NCBI GenBank assembly: GCA_023853785.1
Contig: JAJIRX010000791.1
Coordinates: 52,799 to 116,798 of the forward strand
Direction of reading: 5' to 3'
Origin: Psilocybe azurescens
Lineage: Eukaryota; Basidiomycota; Agaricomycetes; Agaricales; Agrocybaceae
Length of the DNA stretch: 64,000 nucleotides
The notes under the pieces: model-generated
Databases searched by the model: none
What the model was told of the DNA's origin: nothing
The model's input: only the letters and a program-made list of their open reading frames with translations
Shown here: one piece after another, positions 44,995 through 57,130 of the stretch
How positions within the stretch are numbered: position 1 is the stretch's first letter
How the letters are laid out: the number at the start of each line of letters is the position of its first letter
Position numbers and translations under genes: made by a program

Positions 44995-47900
44995 TTAGGG
45001 TTTTGTGAGATAACGGCGAACGATGCCTTTCATGCGAGCGAGTACCTCCTTCTTTCGTATGGGGTCTTCAGAAAGTTGAATCTCGCCAGTACCAAGTTTA
45101 TATAGATACGCAAAGTCGGCTTGAGCGACGAGGGGTATCTTGGCAGACGCATGTTGCTCCTGTTTGATTTGGAGCTTTTCCTTGAATTGTTTCGCAAAGT
45201 CTTTGGAGATGACATCAGCTCGATCCACCACTGGGCGTGGCACTCCGGCCAAGTTGGCAACGTGGGTCCCAAACGATGATTCAGCAACGCCGTCGATGAG
45301 CTTATACAAGAACACCAACTAAAAGAAATGTAAAGACGTGCACGGAAATGATATTCATTTGACAACGTACTTCATGTTTTTTATCATCTACCAAGGGTTG
45401 ACATGTACATCGTTCGGATATTCGGATGATAAGCATGATCATCAGTCAGAGATCCATAATGCGTCGCAAAGAATGACAGAGGCAAAGTGTGAGTAGCAAG
45501 TTGATGCAACACGGCCTATCGTTTGTGTAGATTAGCGAAAAGTAAGAAAAACTGACATTTGAATCAACGTACACTAGCAATAGCCATGCCATCCTACAGA
45601 AAACACAAAATATTCAACAAAAGAGAATGCGAAGGCTCGAAGTTGGACTCACAAAAGTGGAGGTTCCTCGTCCGAGTTCTGGTGCAAGTGTAAATTAATG
45701 CTGGCTCCACAAGGAGACATTGTCACAAGACAACATACCGTCCAGAATAACAAGTGATTTTGGTGTGGCGTTGCAGAGAATCTTGCAGCTAACAAAAGTG
45801 TCAATCCAGACGTCTCCGAACATGGAGATTTAGGCATACCATTCATCGAGTTCCACCTTGAAAGTACTTGCATTGGAGAACATGTTGTCATACGCACCCA
45901 TGCGAGTAATGATCATGTCGACAGCACTCAGTCTGAAGAAGCAGCATGTTCAGTCATTTCAAGAGTCATGTATTGACATGATCTTTACCTGGCTTGAGTG
46001 GCGGGTACCAGCATTCCAAGCTGCGCCATTATAACGCCCGTTGCGGTCATCCTCATAACCTTGGCAATAAGATGTTAGATGAAAAGAAAGGAGAGTAAAG
46101 GCGAGCTTACTGTTGATTTTCCACTTTAGATGGTAAGTCGACATCAGACAAGCATGAAACAAAATATATGCCAGCAACTCACGCCATGTTCGGGCCTACA
46201 TCATGCATTACATCAGAAAATAACGAATCGACAAAGCGAAGAGGCGTACCTGTCAGCAACACAATCTTTCCGACATCGCCTCCCAGTTTAACATCGTTCG
46301 GGATAAAGTTTTTCAACGTGGTACTCATGCAAAGAGTGGGATGCCTAAGCTCCTGGAAATCAAGTACAGCTTCATCGCCTTCAACAAAAGTAGGTCTGCA
46401 AGATGGCTCTCCAAGCGCCGCTGACGACTTTGCCAAGCTAAACAGACAGTCAAGCTCAGCAAAGACCCTGATTGCACGCAGCCACAGAGCGCGGTCGACA
46501 TCAAACTCATTGTACAGCCGGAACTTGAAGGCTTTGATGGCAGCCGTACGGTTTTCTTGAGCTTCTTTCAATTGCCGAACGCGCTTTTGCAGAGACCCAA
46601 CAACGAAGCGGTTTTTGGCCTGGAACAGTCCTTCATCAGCCCAAGTAAGAAGATGGTTTAAAAAAAAGAAAACCTTTGTTCCAGATGTTTTCGTCCAATC
46701 TTTCGGCAACTTCTTTTGTCGATGGTGGCTGCTACTTCGATGAGATAGATATCCTGCAATAATCGTCAGTGTGGCGTTTTATGAACGAAACTAATGGCGG
46801 CAATACCTTGTTTCCAACAGCACTATGCCAGTATGCAAGTTTAATGCTGTTGACATAGTTCATCAGGACGCTATCAAAAAGATGGAAAGTATATCTATAC
46901 CCAAGAGATTTTTCAAATTTGGTCAAGTCGGCGTCGAGACTCTTCTCAAGCGAGTCCATTTCTGCAACAACCTCGTCATATCTTTCATCTTTACCATCTC
47001 TTGGTACCAACTCGTCAACCTCTGCGAATCGACGGCAACAAACAGTTAGCAAACACAGACCAGGTAAGGCCAACAGTATTCGTACTTTTATCGTCATCCT
47101 TGACCGGTTGAAACATGCTTCGAACGCTCCGTAGGTGAGACCCAAGATCTGGGGCACCTCTCAAAAGGCCGAGGATGGTTTTGCTTTTGAATGACGCAGC
47201 TTCATCGGCGAGCTTGGCCATGCCATTATTCAACTTTTCAAATGCCTTCAAAGAATTGTCAGTTCATATTCGTATTTCTGAGTTCAAAATAACCCAGGCT
47301 CACTTTCAGGACCTTCAGGAAATCCCTGACCCTGCAGCTCTTGGCGTGTATACGCGATACTACCCGCTCTAGATCCGGAATGCCTTTTGCTATGTCTGTA
47401 AATGTAGCTTCGAATGTCGGATGGTCCAAAATATCTTGTACTGCATCCAACCTATAAGCGTTATATCAAACATTATTAATGATGGTACAAAAGAATAATG
47501 ACGAACACACCTTGCATTGATGTCTTCTACTTCCCGCAATGGCATGCACAGCCATATCCTGAACAGGCGCTTTCCAAAGGGCGTGATGCATCGACCAAGA
47601 AGCTTCAGCAAAGATCCTTCATCTGAGCCTTCATTGTTTTGCAAAATCTGGTCGAACGAAATGTGTGTTAGTCTCTCAGTCTATTGATCCAACAAAACTC
47701 TTCCTACCTCAAGGTGGGCCAAAGTTTGACCATCGAGAGTCAGTCCCATGCCTCTCTTCATCGGGTCATATATGTTGAAATTTTTCATGCTCAGAATGTC
47801 CTTGTCGATATTGAGCTGGCGTAGATACCATATCATCGAACCTAATGCTTCGATGGCCAGTTCCTCGCGAGCCATCTCGCGAATTGGCGCTGGGACGCTT

Positions 47901-50659
47901 TCCGGGAGCAACGAGTACGATGGATCGTCTTGATCCATCTCTACATCTTCACCTGGTGCAGGAGGGTATATCGTCCTCAACTGTTCGAGGGTTTCAAGGT
48001 ATTTGAAGCCTTCAACTGGACGTAACGATGTCCAAAGGCATCCTGAAGGAAGGACGGACTTCAGAAGAGTAATCGTGTGTTTAGATAAGGTCCCCTAACG
48101 GGAATCAGGATATGAGATCGAAAGTGCCATAGAGATATCACCTAATACATTGCATACCTTCTTATAGAGTATTTCCTTCGGACAGATTTGCCGCATGAGC
48201 GTCTCCATCCGAGTTCGACAAACATCATCCTCGAAGTAACTCAGATTGAACTCCGATGTAGAACAATCCAACACGCATACACCAAATTTGCGTTCGGATG
48301 CAAGTTCCATATCTTCATTGGAACCATTTTGGGTAGTCGCTTCGCAGATACAGATGCAGTGCCCTGCTTGCTCGTCCGTCAAAAACTCCTGATCAACCAG
48401 AGTTCCTGTGGTGTAGACTTTGTTCAGTTCTCTAAAATCGACGAGTGCTTTAGCTTGACTTGTCCTTGATAGATATGCACAAAGCAATCTGACCGTCGAA
48501 CGATTTTATCCTGTCCAGCATTTCCTTTGGCTTTAGCCTTTCCAGTACCTTTCTCAGCTGCCATTCGCATCTCTGCCCCAAGGGCAGTCTCAGCTTGTTC
48601 AACGCGACCGACTTTATACCCTGGTACTCGGGTCAGCGTTGATGATAAGAGCAACATATAAGCCAAACCTTTTGCAAGGAACTTCCTATTCACGCAAATA
48701 AAGGAAAGTCAGTAGTCTTCTTCCTGAGTAGCAACCGGAATACGCACGAAGCCCACATATTGAACGACATCTCGGGAACACCCACCTACACCAATCTTTG
48801 GTTAGAAACCTTGCAATATCTAGATGCTTTTAAGCCTCACCATACTCATCTTTACCCTGTTGGTTAATTTCAGGTCGAATTCCTGATGTCCGATCCGGGC
48901 ATCATCTTCATAAAGCTAGGGCCACCAAGTTTGTACAAAGCCCTTTTAACAGAACCATAAGAGCTATCTTACCTCGAAGAACTTCCTATATACGTGCATT
49001 GGTTGAGAAATAGTTTGCATTCATCATCTTAATACGCACCCTTTCTGGAAAAATAAAATCTTCGGGCAAAAAGGAAGTCAGCTCGACGATAAGAATGGAG
49101 AAGAGAAGAACACATACAGTATCATAATGATTTTGTTTGATCTTCGATAGTTTAAAGTTATAATTTTAAATTACATCAACAAGAATGTGAAGAAACGAAC
49201 CTCCCAAAACTATAACGCATAGTACATTAGGGTTTCCACTAAGGTCTTCAGTCAATTAAAGTGACATACCTGCTTTTCAAAGGGTGTGAAGGTAGCCCAG
49301 GCCTTCTTGGGTACAAATAAGGTCCTAGGATCATAACCCTCCTGTCCAGGTTTCTTCCCATCTTTCTGTTGTTACAAAATAATGGATATGCGTCTAATGT
49401 TTCTGACCTGAGAGAATAACTTACATCCCTAACATCCATCAAGAAATCATAAGGTGATTCTGCCGCCTTCTTGTCATCCTTCTTTTCTTGCTCGCGTTGT
49501 TCAGCAGCAGTAAGAAGTGAGTATGTGCCATTGCCCATTCCGTCCCCAGAAACTCCAGCTGCTTTGATGGCACTCTTGCTTGAACTTGACTTTCCAGAAG
49601 TTTTCCCTTTAATCTTCGTCTTTGTTTTCTTTGGAGCTTCATCTTCACGGTCATCTTCATCGAAGTCCTCGTCGTTCTCTTCATCGGAAGACGCATGCGA
49701 TGTTCGGGACGATGTAGAGGAGCGACGTGACGAGCTTGACTTTTGTGATCTAACAGACCGGGTTTCAGCATCCGAATCATCAGGTACAATGAAGTCGTCA
49801 TCGTCAGAGGATGTTCTTGATTTGGGTTTCCCTTGTATGGCATATCTAAGCATATCGGGCTTGAATATATGCGCAAAACGTACCTTTTCTTCGCAGGTGA
49901 TTTTTTTGAAACGAGAGAGGCGTTGAGATAGAGATGTTTTCAGTTCTTCATCATCTTTCGTCTCGTCCTCGTCATCTTCAATGACGATGTTGGACAAACG
50001 AGGTCTCTTTGTTTGGCCTGGGGCGAGACGTAAGTGACAATCGTAGAGGAAGAAGAAAATCTGACTTCTGATGGCGTCTGTGGGAGAGGAGCTGCGTACG
50101 GAGGCTTTTCTCCTTCCATTGCTCATTAACGGCACATCCTCCACCTCCTCGTCGGAATCGTCAAGGATAACCTTCCGTTTTGGTCGACTCTGTGTGGTCT
50201 TCGCAATAATGGGATTCAGTTTGGGGAATTACAATGAAGTGTGACTTACAGATTTTGTCGAAGATGGCTGGCTCTTGACTTCCTCGCCATCGTCTAACAT
50301 ATCTACATCGATAGGATCACTGCTAAGTGGTGGCGAAGTACCATTTCGTGAAAACGGGACCGAACTCTGCCCAACAGTTGAGAAGCCTGCATGTCGTGTA
50401 TCTGGAGTTTTAGGCTCTTGAGGAGATGACGGTGGTTGTGCTTTAGACGCGTTCTTTGACGAAGGACTCGTATTTAATCCCTCTGTTCGCCCTTTTACTT
50501 TAACTTGAGGTTTGCCAGCCTTCGGGGCAGGTGTTTCGACAACGGGGGTAGATTTTGAGGTTGAGGTTCTCGGCGTGTTCTCTGTAGCGGGCGCCCTTTG
50601 AGAAAAAAAGAGGTCAAACTCTTTTGCTTTAGCTGCTCTGTGGAAGGTTTGGGCGCCAT
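44995..50659 (-). CDS. MSH6: DNA mismatch repair protein MSH6 (MutS family), many introns
   Basis: Partner of MSH2 in MutS-alpha, recognising base mismatches and small loops in the nucleus. Start MAPKPSTEQLKQKSLTSFF at 50659 carries the PCNA-binding PIP box (QKSLTSFF). Then an acidic/Ser-rich linker, MutS I with the mismatch-sensing F-x-E (KGKFFELYEDDARIGHQEFD, near 49040-48880), connector and lever (LLGRCITPFGKRLFRIWLCM; IPDLERVVSRIHAKSCRVRD), the clamp, and ATPase: TG-PNMA-GKST Walker A (46250-46111), LDELGRGTSTF, and the end VAESSFGTHVANLAGVPRPV to YLTKP, stop 44995. At least fifteen short introns. Three exons of exactly 13 nt: 48985-48973 (G-K-F-F-E), 46195-46183 (G-P-N-M-A) and 46123-46111 (A-G-K-S-T). 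One frame change in the T7 run (plus-strand A7 50603-50609) right after the PIP box. All key residues are present, so the gene is taken as functional. Confidence 0.95.
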
Positions 50660-51011
50660 GTTTTGATGACAGCCTTAAGGAGAGTGTTGCGCAATGTTGC
50701 GGACTCAAATATGAGAAACGCGTTGGTACTTGTTTGGTTTGACTCCTTGAATTTACGTACATAGTTATTTTACGCAACTGTGATTTGTTTATTCAATTTC
50801 CAACCAGGTGGCAAGGGCCTTGGGTACTCTGCATATAAAGATTTTGAATTTATGCCCACTCTTGAGAGAAACGTTGCAAGAAGGCAGAAATTAATGTGGG
50901 GACGCGTTGACGCGCCGCCACTGTTAGGAACAGAGGTTCACGGTTACCGGATCCAAACAGATGATGAGCGTCCGAGAAATTCAGTGCTGGACACGACGAC
51001 AAGGCTCAGAC
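50660..51011. promoter_or_regulatory. Shared divergent promoter region of MSH6 and SEC24
   Basis: 352 bp separate the two start codons. Both genes must be driven from here unless leader introns extend further. No specific factor site was identified. A 94-codon plus-strand frame from 50780 has no family features and is treated as non-coding. Confidence 0.5.
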
Positions 51012-54000
51012 ATGTACACTCATTCAAATCACATCCCACAACCCCCACATTCTGCTGGTCTTAATTATAAAGGTATAACATACCAGGATCTGCATAGAAA
51101 TCTTGAGCTGATGTTGTGTAGGTCTGCGGCCACGTATCGACCCAGCACAGGTCCCATCTCCTATAGATGCTATTGAGAGGGATCGACGAGTATGGGAATC
51201 AAAGACACATACGACCCTTCCTGGAACCCATGCACCTCTCTGTACTTCTGACTTTGTCGCTGTTGATCAGGGTACGTATGTCGAATGTTTGTGATCGGGA
51301 AATACATATCACTTATCTTTTGCCAGGCAATTCATCTCCCAAATTCTGTTCGAGTGTCGACATGGAATATGCCCAGCACATCCAAGCTTGCCGCAGAATC
51401 GCACATCCCTGTAGCAGCAATATTTCACCCATTTGCAGATCAAAGTCCTGGCGAGGAGCCGGTACCTCTGATTCATACGGGGCCTGCAGGCCCGGCTAGA
51501 TGTGCTCGTTGTAGATCTTATATTAACCCCTGGTGTAGTTGGATATCCGGAGGTCTTCGATGGAAATGCAATCTTTGCGGACAAGAAACAGAAGGTACGC
51601 GGTTGATGTTAATTTATATCACAACCAACACTCATAGCTTATAGTGACTCCTGATTACTTTTGCAATCTTGACGCAAACTTTCTGCGGCTGGACCACCTG
51701 CAACGGCCGGAATTGAACAAGGGCACAGTAGACTTTGAAGTTACCTCTTCCAAAGAATACTGGGCACAGAATCCTCCAGCTCACATAGCCCAACCATTCT
51801 ACTCTGTTGAGACCCCAGAACCTGGTCCACGAATTCCATGTCCTTTGACTTACGTTTTCGCATTCGACGTATCGATTGGAGGCAGTCGCCTCAGGGTTTC
51901 TTCAATCTTCTTGCGACTCATTAAAGACCATTCTATACGGGAATGCCGACCTGGGAATCGAGTCAAATTTCCTGCCTTCCAGCAGACTTGCAATTGTCAC
52001 ATTCAATAGCTCATTGCACTTCTACCACCTCGATGTGCGTCGTCTACTCTCACGAACTTTATTATGAATTAACCGGATGGCGGACATCGTCTTAGTCAGA
52101 GATGACTCGAATGCTCGTTGTCGCTGATCTCGAGGAGGTTTTCGTGCCCACACTTGGATTGTTTGTCGATCCTGTCGAACGAAGGTATGATTTTTGTTCG
52201 AAATTAGGGAATATTGCGTAACTCCTACCCCGAAGATCTGCAATAGAAGCTCTCATTGACGGCATACCTTCCCAATTTGCCAGTGCAACGTCCAGCGACT
52301 CGTGTCTAGGATCAACCATTCGTGGTAGTCTTGCAGCACTAGTAAGTTTGTTATATCATGCCTCCTGCAACACAAGCTTCGATACTAATTTATTGTGAAG
52401 GCAGGTCGAGGCGGACACGTCATTCTTTTCCAGTCAACGCTACCCACCGTCGGCGCAGGTGCACTTCCTATGGCTCCGCCATCCGAAACAGCGCTGTACG
52501 ATACTGACAAAGAGAAGAATTTGCATGCCCCACGCTCTGGTACATGGATATCGATCGCTGAGGAATGTGCTGAACATGGTATTGGGGTGAGCATGTTCTT
52601 GGCGCCAGGCAAATATATGGATACCGGTAGTGTTTGTGTTGTTGCCACTCGTACAGGTGGTGAGGTCTTCTGGCATCCACGGTTTGTTCCGGCCAGAGAT
52701 GGTCCCATAGTACGAGATCAGTTAAGAAGGCTCGTAACGAGAGGCCAAGGATATAATTGCATGGCGCGTGTAAGGACCTCGCATGGTATGTCTATCTCCC
52801 TACCGCACCTTACACATGTCCTCTTTTCGCTGCTATCAACGAATAACATAGCTTATAATTTTTCTATGAATAGGCCTGCAGGTCAAAGCACAGTATGGGA
52901 CTTTTTATGCTTCAGCACCGAACGAACTTGCCTTCGCCAACTTGTCTGCAGACGCCTCGTTCTCCGTAGAGCTGGAACATACACGTAGCATCTCACCGCG
53001 CGGATACGCGTTTCTGCAATGTGCTGTCCTATACACAAGCGTCGAAGGACAGAGGAGGGTCAGGGTGGTAAACCTTGCCGTGGATGTGGTGGAACTGGCC
53101 GGGAGCCTGTTCCAATTTGCAGATCTGGAGAGCGTCATATGTCATATGTCCAAGGAAGGTATGTAACGAGGCAATCTCTTGCGATTCCTGCTCATTTTGC
53201 TGCCCAGCTATGTCCTCAATGTCCCAGCAGAGGACTCTAATTATTCGGGAAGAACTGACAGAAAAGTGCGCCGGACTACTTTTGGGATATCGTACTCAGT
53301 GTGCGGCAGCTACACGGTCGAGTCAAGTGAAAACACACTTTTGTCTTGCCTTTTAATTATTTACTAACACTGATCTATCAGTTAATCATCCCAGAAGCTT
53401 TCCGGGCACTTCCGGCTTTCACACTGGCTCTACAGAAGACCAAACCACTCAAAGGCACTTACTCCATTCATTTATATAAATTTCATACGGCTGTTGACAA
53501 AGAGCGTTTACAGCCCGCCAGGTGTCGTCTGATGTTCGCAATTATCATATACACCACATCCTTTCGATGTCTCCGCGCTCTCTTATGCACTATCTCTACC
53601 CCCGGCTGCTCGCTTTACATGATCTGGATGATCAGATTGCTCTACCACAAATCGTGACAAATGAAGATGAAACCAAAACAGAAAAGATTCTCATGCCTTT
53701 TTGCATGCGTGATAGCTATTTCTTCATGGAAGCCGGTGGCGTTTATCTTATAGGCGAGTGATCTCTTCGATTAACATAGCGAAAATTATTCATCTATCTG
53801 TTCCTTCAGATAACGATGAGACCATGATTCTCTGGGTGGGCTCGAGCGCATCACCACAACTTCTGAATGATCTTTTCGGAGTGGACGACATACATGCTGT
53901 CGATCCTCATATGGTCTGTTTTATCTATCATACACATACGTTCTTCCTAACTTACGGCTTATACGACGCAGCATACACTACCCGTACTTTCTTCAACCCT

Positions 54001-54364
54001 ATCCACACAGGTTCATAATATATTTGCCAACCGGTTTGCTGAAAAGGGGAGGTCAAGCAAGCTGTACATTGCCCGGCAAAATCTAGACGCTGCCGAGATA
54101 GAGTTCAGCGACATGCTTGTAGAAGACCAAAACAATGGTGCCATGTCATATCTAGACTGTAAGCAAACCTGTTTTATGGATGTTGACGGTCTGAAACTAA
54201 ACTCGACCGGATAGATTTGGCACTCGTACACAAACAGATCACGAATGTGGTAAGACATTCCATCTGCCCTTCATGCATGCAGCTTTATTCACTTGCCGTA
54301 AACATAGCTAACCAACGGAGGCTCACTAACTGGAAGCTCAAGTATTCGTGGCTCACCTTGGTAG
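51012..54364 (+). CDS. SEC24: COPII coat subunit SEC24
   Basis: Cargo-binding subunit of the COPII coat that forms vesicles at the ER; essential in fungi. Start [16 protein letters not shown] at 51012, intron 51073-51121, then [20 protein letters not shown]. Order: zinc finger CARC-x18-CNLC (51510-51590), vWA-like trunk ([47 protein letters not shown]), beta sandwich ([20 protein letters not shown]), helical region, gelsolin-like domain ([20 protein letters not shown]), and the end [19 protein letters not shown] to IRGSPW, stop 54362-54364. Many 50-60 nt introns. At least two single-base frame changes break conserved positions: an extra C near 51346 ([11 protein letters not shown]) and an extra G near 51878 (DVSIE/AVASGF). 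As the gene is essential and otherwise intact, these are most likely consensus errors. Divergent to MSH6. Confidence 0.95.
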
Positions 54365-54614
54365 TCGTCCGGATCTTGCATGAGGCTTCAACACGACACT
54401 GCTTCATTTCTTCAGCGGATACACTCGGATTTTGATGTTTTAACATCTCATTGCATTATTTTATAAACCCTGTTTGTACATAAACATGCCTACTCACCTT
54501 TTTGCTTCCTAGCGCTCTTGGCTGTCGAAGTTTAGAATTACAGACTTCGATAGGTTAAATCATCTAGATTTGACGAACTTCGTAAACATTCTACTGTTGA
54601 TCCTGATCCTGCAC

Positions 54615-55361
54615 TCATAGGCGAACCTGCACCTCTATGGGGGACCTGACGAATACTAGCTTCTCTCCTAGGACTTGAAAATACTCCTTGTGCTCTGCTG
54701 CGCTCATACGACCCAAGTTTGCCAATCCAGCTCGGGGATCTGAAGACGTTTGGCGTAGACGACGGCCTATGGGGATACGCCTTTGGAGGGATAATGACTT
54801 CAGCTGTTTCAAGAACTCCTGGGATTTGATATCCTTAGCCGGAAACACCGCAACGCTTCCTCCCAAAGCAAAGACGAACTGGCTTTGCATATCTTTAATT
54901 TGTTGAACAGAATAGGAGGTTCGATGAGACCAGTACTCGTTGGACATGAGCACTGCAACCGTTACTCTGTCTCTCTCGAAGGTTGGCTCCTCCCCGTGTG
55001 TGATCAATCGTGTGATATCGAGACCGAGTCGAAACTGGGTATATTGCTTCGCCGTGACGATATACGCCGCTGTGAACAATTGGTATGGCGAGAAGTGCTT
55101 TCGCAGTTCGAACACTTCTTCAGGGAGACGCATGTACAAGCGCTGCAGGAGAGTAAGTGATGCAACAGTGACTTGGAAAGGGAGCTTGGTTGCGTTTATA
55201 AGACTCTCGGCGTAGTGTGAAAACGGAGTCCCAGCGTGAATGTCGAACTCAGAAGATTTGAATTGACAGCCAAAAGACTCGGAAAGGAGATGAGAAACGA
55301 CATTTCCGATGTTCGGAGGATGATATGCGGGGTCCATGGGTATATGTCTGGTACTGTTCAT
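54615..55361 (-). CDS. Cyclin-box-like protein (possibly PHO80/PCL type)
   Basis: Open frame with HYAESLINATKLPFQVTVAS, LTLLQRLYMRLPEEVFELRK and HFSPYQLFTAAYIVTAKQY, then SNEYWSHRTSYSVQQIKDMQ with QFVFALG; this order (xxL..RL, LF.AA...A.K, YW....Y.V..I..M...F..AL) resembles the cyclin box of CDK partners. The C-terminal tail is basic and Ser/Arg-rich. The start is unsure: MNSTRHIPMDP at 55361 is the first usable ATG if a GT-AG intron (about 55438-55364) joins an upstream frame ending RRPSEKD; without splicing, an in-frame ATG lies at 55388. A stretch between the AK and EYW motifs is longer than usual and may be an unspliced intron or an insertion. Cyclin assignment is moderate. Confidence 0.45.
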   Translation of the reverse strand: MNSTRHIPMDPAYHPPNIGNVVSHLLSESFGCQFKSSEFDIHAGTPFSHYAESLINATKLPFQVTVASLTLLQRLYMRLPEEVFELRKHFSPYQLFTAAYIVTAKQYTQFRLGLDITRLITHGEEPTFERDRVTVAVLMSNEYWSHRTSYSVQQIKDMQSQFVFALGGSVAVFPAKDIKSQEFLKQLKSLSLQRRIPIGRRLRQTSSDPRAGLANLGRMSAAEHKEYFQVLGEKLVFVRSPIEVQVRL

Positions 55362-55689
55362 ATAGTCTATCCGGTGAGTGCGCGCCATAAATGTATACCC
55401 GTAGCCGGACGGATGGATGCTGTTCGAGTACGTTTTACCTTTCTCTGAAGGGCGTCGACAAGGACTCGGAAGGGGCTGGTGAGATTGAGACAAGTTGGGG
55501 CCTGTTGAGAATTTTCTGTGTCGAGCTGATTTTGAACAAGCCCAACTTTAAAGTAGCCTGCCAGTCTCAAAGTAGACATTTGCTACTCAATTAAAGCAAT
55601 TGAGAATGACGTTGCCGGATGAACTGGAAAAGGAGGCTAATGTCAACATTCCAACCAAAGGCTCCAATACAGTCCAAAAACATTTGAAA

Positions 55690-56480
55690 CGCGTCGTGTT
55701 GCTTGAATGCTCTGTGTCACCTACCACAAAAAAATGCATATACATTGACAGAATGCAAGAATACAGCTTACTCTTGTGGCTCGTATGCCGGTTTAGATGT
55801 CACTTTATCTGCATCACAAAGTTCATTGTTAAAATTTTCGATGGAAGACAACAAAAATGTGCTGACTCCTGCTCCAATGGAAAGCGGTCACTGGTTCCTG
55901 GAGCTGCTCAGGACTCAAGCCTCTATATATATCTAGAAATCTGGAGAGTGCTTCTCGTCAGTCATGAACCATTTGGTCGAAAACGGTCCAAGCTCGGGAA
56001 CAATATTTGCGATATGCTGATTATTTGTTCCTTTATCAGAGTATTATCCTGTTGACCATTGAGCGTATTCACTTACCCTGATAATACGTCTGGAGTCCAG
56101 ATCCCCAAGAACGCCACATCGGCTTTGAAGGGGTCACATGGACCCTTTACCATAGGAAGCCTATGCAGTCGGTAATTGAGGCTGCATGTCATCATGTCCT
56201 CATTTATGGAATCGGAGAGAAATATTTGTGATTCCCCGAAGTCAAGCAATGCATAGCGTACTTCACTAGGATTCCGTAAGCCCTTCGTAGACCGCAATTT
56301 AGCAGACGCACAAAATGACACTCATTCCTGTGTTCTGAGAGAGAGAAAGTCAGGGTATACGATTTTATTCTTAGAGGAAGGCAAAAACCTAAAAGAGCAT
56401 GAGTTTTATATTATAAGGCTGTCGTAGTAAGCGATACTCATTTCACGGAACGCCTTTGTAATATCTTCTGCCACGGTACC
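55690..56480 (-). pseudogene. Decayed partial copy of the adjacent kinase-like gene
   Basis: Parallel to 57040-57800 along its length at DNA level (for example TACGTCTGGAGTCCAG in both), offset about 1.33 kb. The clearest remnant is 56321-56073: GLRNPSEVRYALLDFGESQI and GPCDPFKADVAFLGI. The catalytic loop of the neighbour (IVHLDFLYQNTG) has become IVYPDFLSLRTQE followed by a stop, so the conserved His and Asn are gone. The N-terminal half and ATP site are missing. The damage includes substitutions and a stop in the active site, not just single-base indels, so this is true decay. Spacers 55362-55689 and 56481-57130 around it show no other gene. Confidence 0.7.
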
Positions 56481-57130
56481 GAAATCAGCAACGAAAGCAC
56501 CGACCCATCTGCAGTACAGTTAAGCCGCCTGTGAGCTCACAAGTTGCCGACCTCCATCGACTATGCGTTGGCAGATATATTATAACATTTCGCCCTCAAT
56601 ACAATCCTCTTAGACTTTTTTCCAACCGTGGATTCACAGATCTCTTCTTGTTTAGTACTCCAACACTGCGAATGCTTCGACTTGGGCCGGGGTTTCGACT
56701 CGGACGGACAAATATTATTATATTGTTGTAGTACATATTCTTTGCAGCATGCGCATTACTATTCATCGCCCACACATGTGACCAACCTCCTCATGCAGGG
56801 AAGTTGTTTAGCAGTACCATTAGTATAATGGCAAAAATTGTACTGAGAGCACGTTACAGAAATTGGGATATGCAGAGTCAACGCTTTCTGGAATGTAACA
56901 GATTTAAGATGATCAATTTCAGGTAACTGACCAGTTGCTGACCAGATCCAGTCGTATCTGTAGTAGTACTAGTAGACCTACTACGCCTTTATGTACATCA
57001 GAAACCAATCTATGGTTTGTGTCGCTGCCAGGTGTTACCTACTACAAAAATGCATATGCATCGATAGAATACAAGGACATAGTCTAGTCTTGTGGGCCTG
57101 GGTTGTACGTCGGCTTATATATCAATTTAT

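Noticed and set aside
49471..49926. 151-codon plus-strand frame
   Set aside because: Antisense to the Ser/Asp-rich linker of MSH6.
51346..51880. Programmed ribosomal frameshifting in SEC24
   Set aside because: No slippery heptamer or conserved stimulator, and equal breaks occur in unrelated genes; assembly error is simpler.
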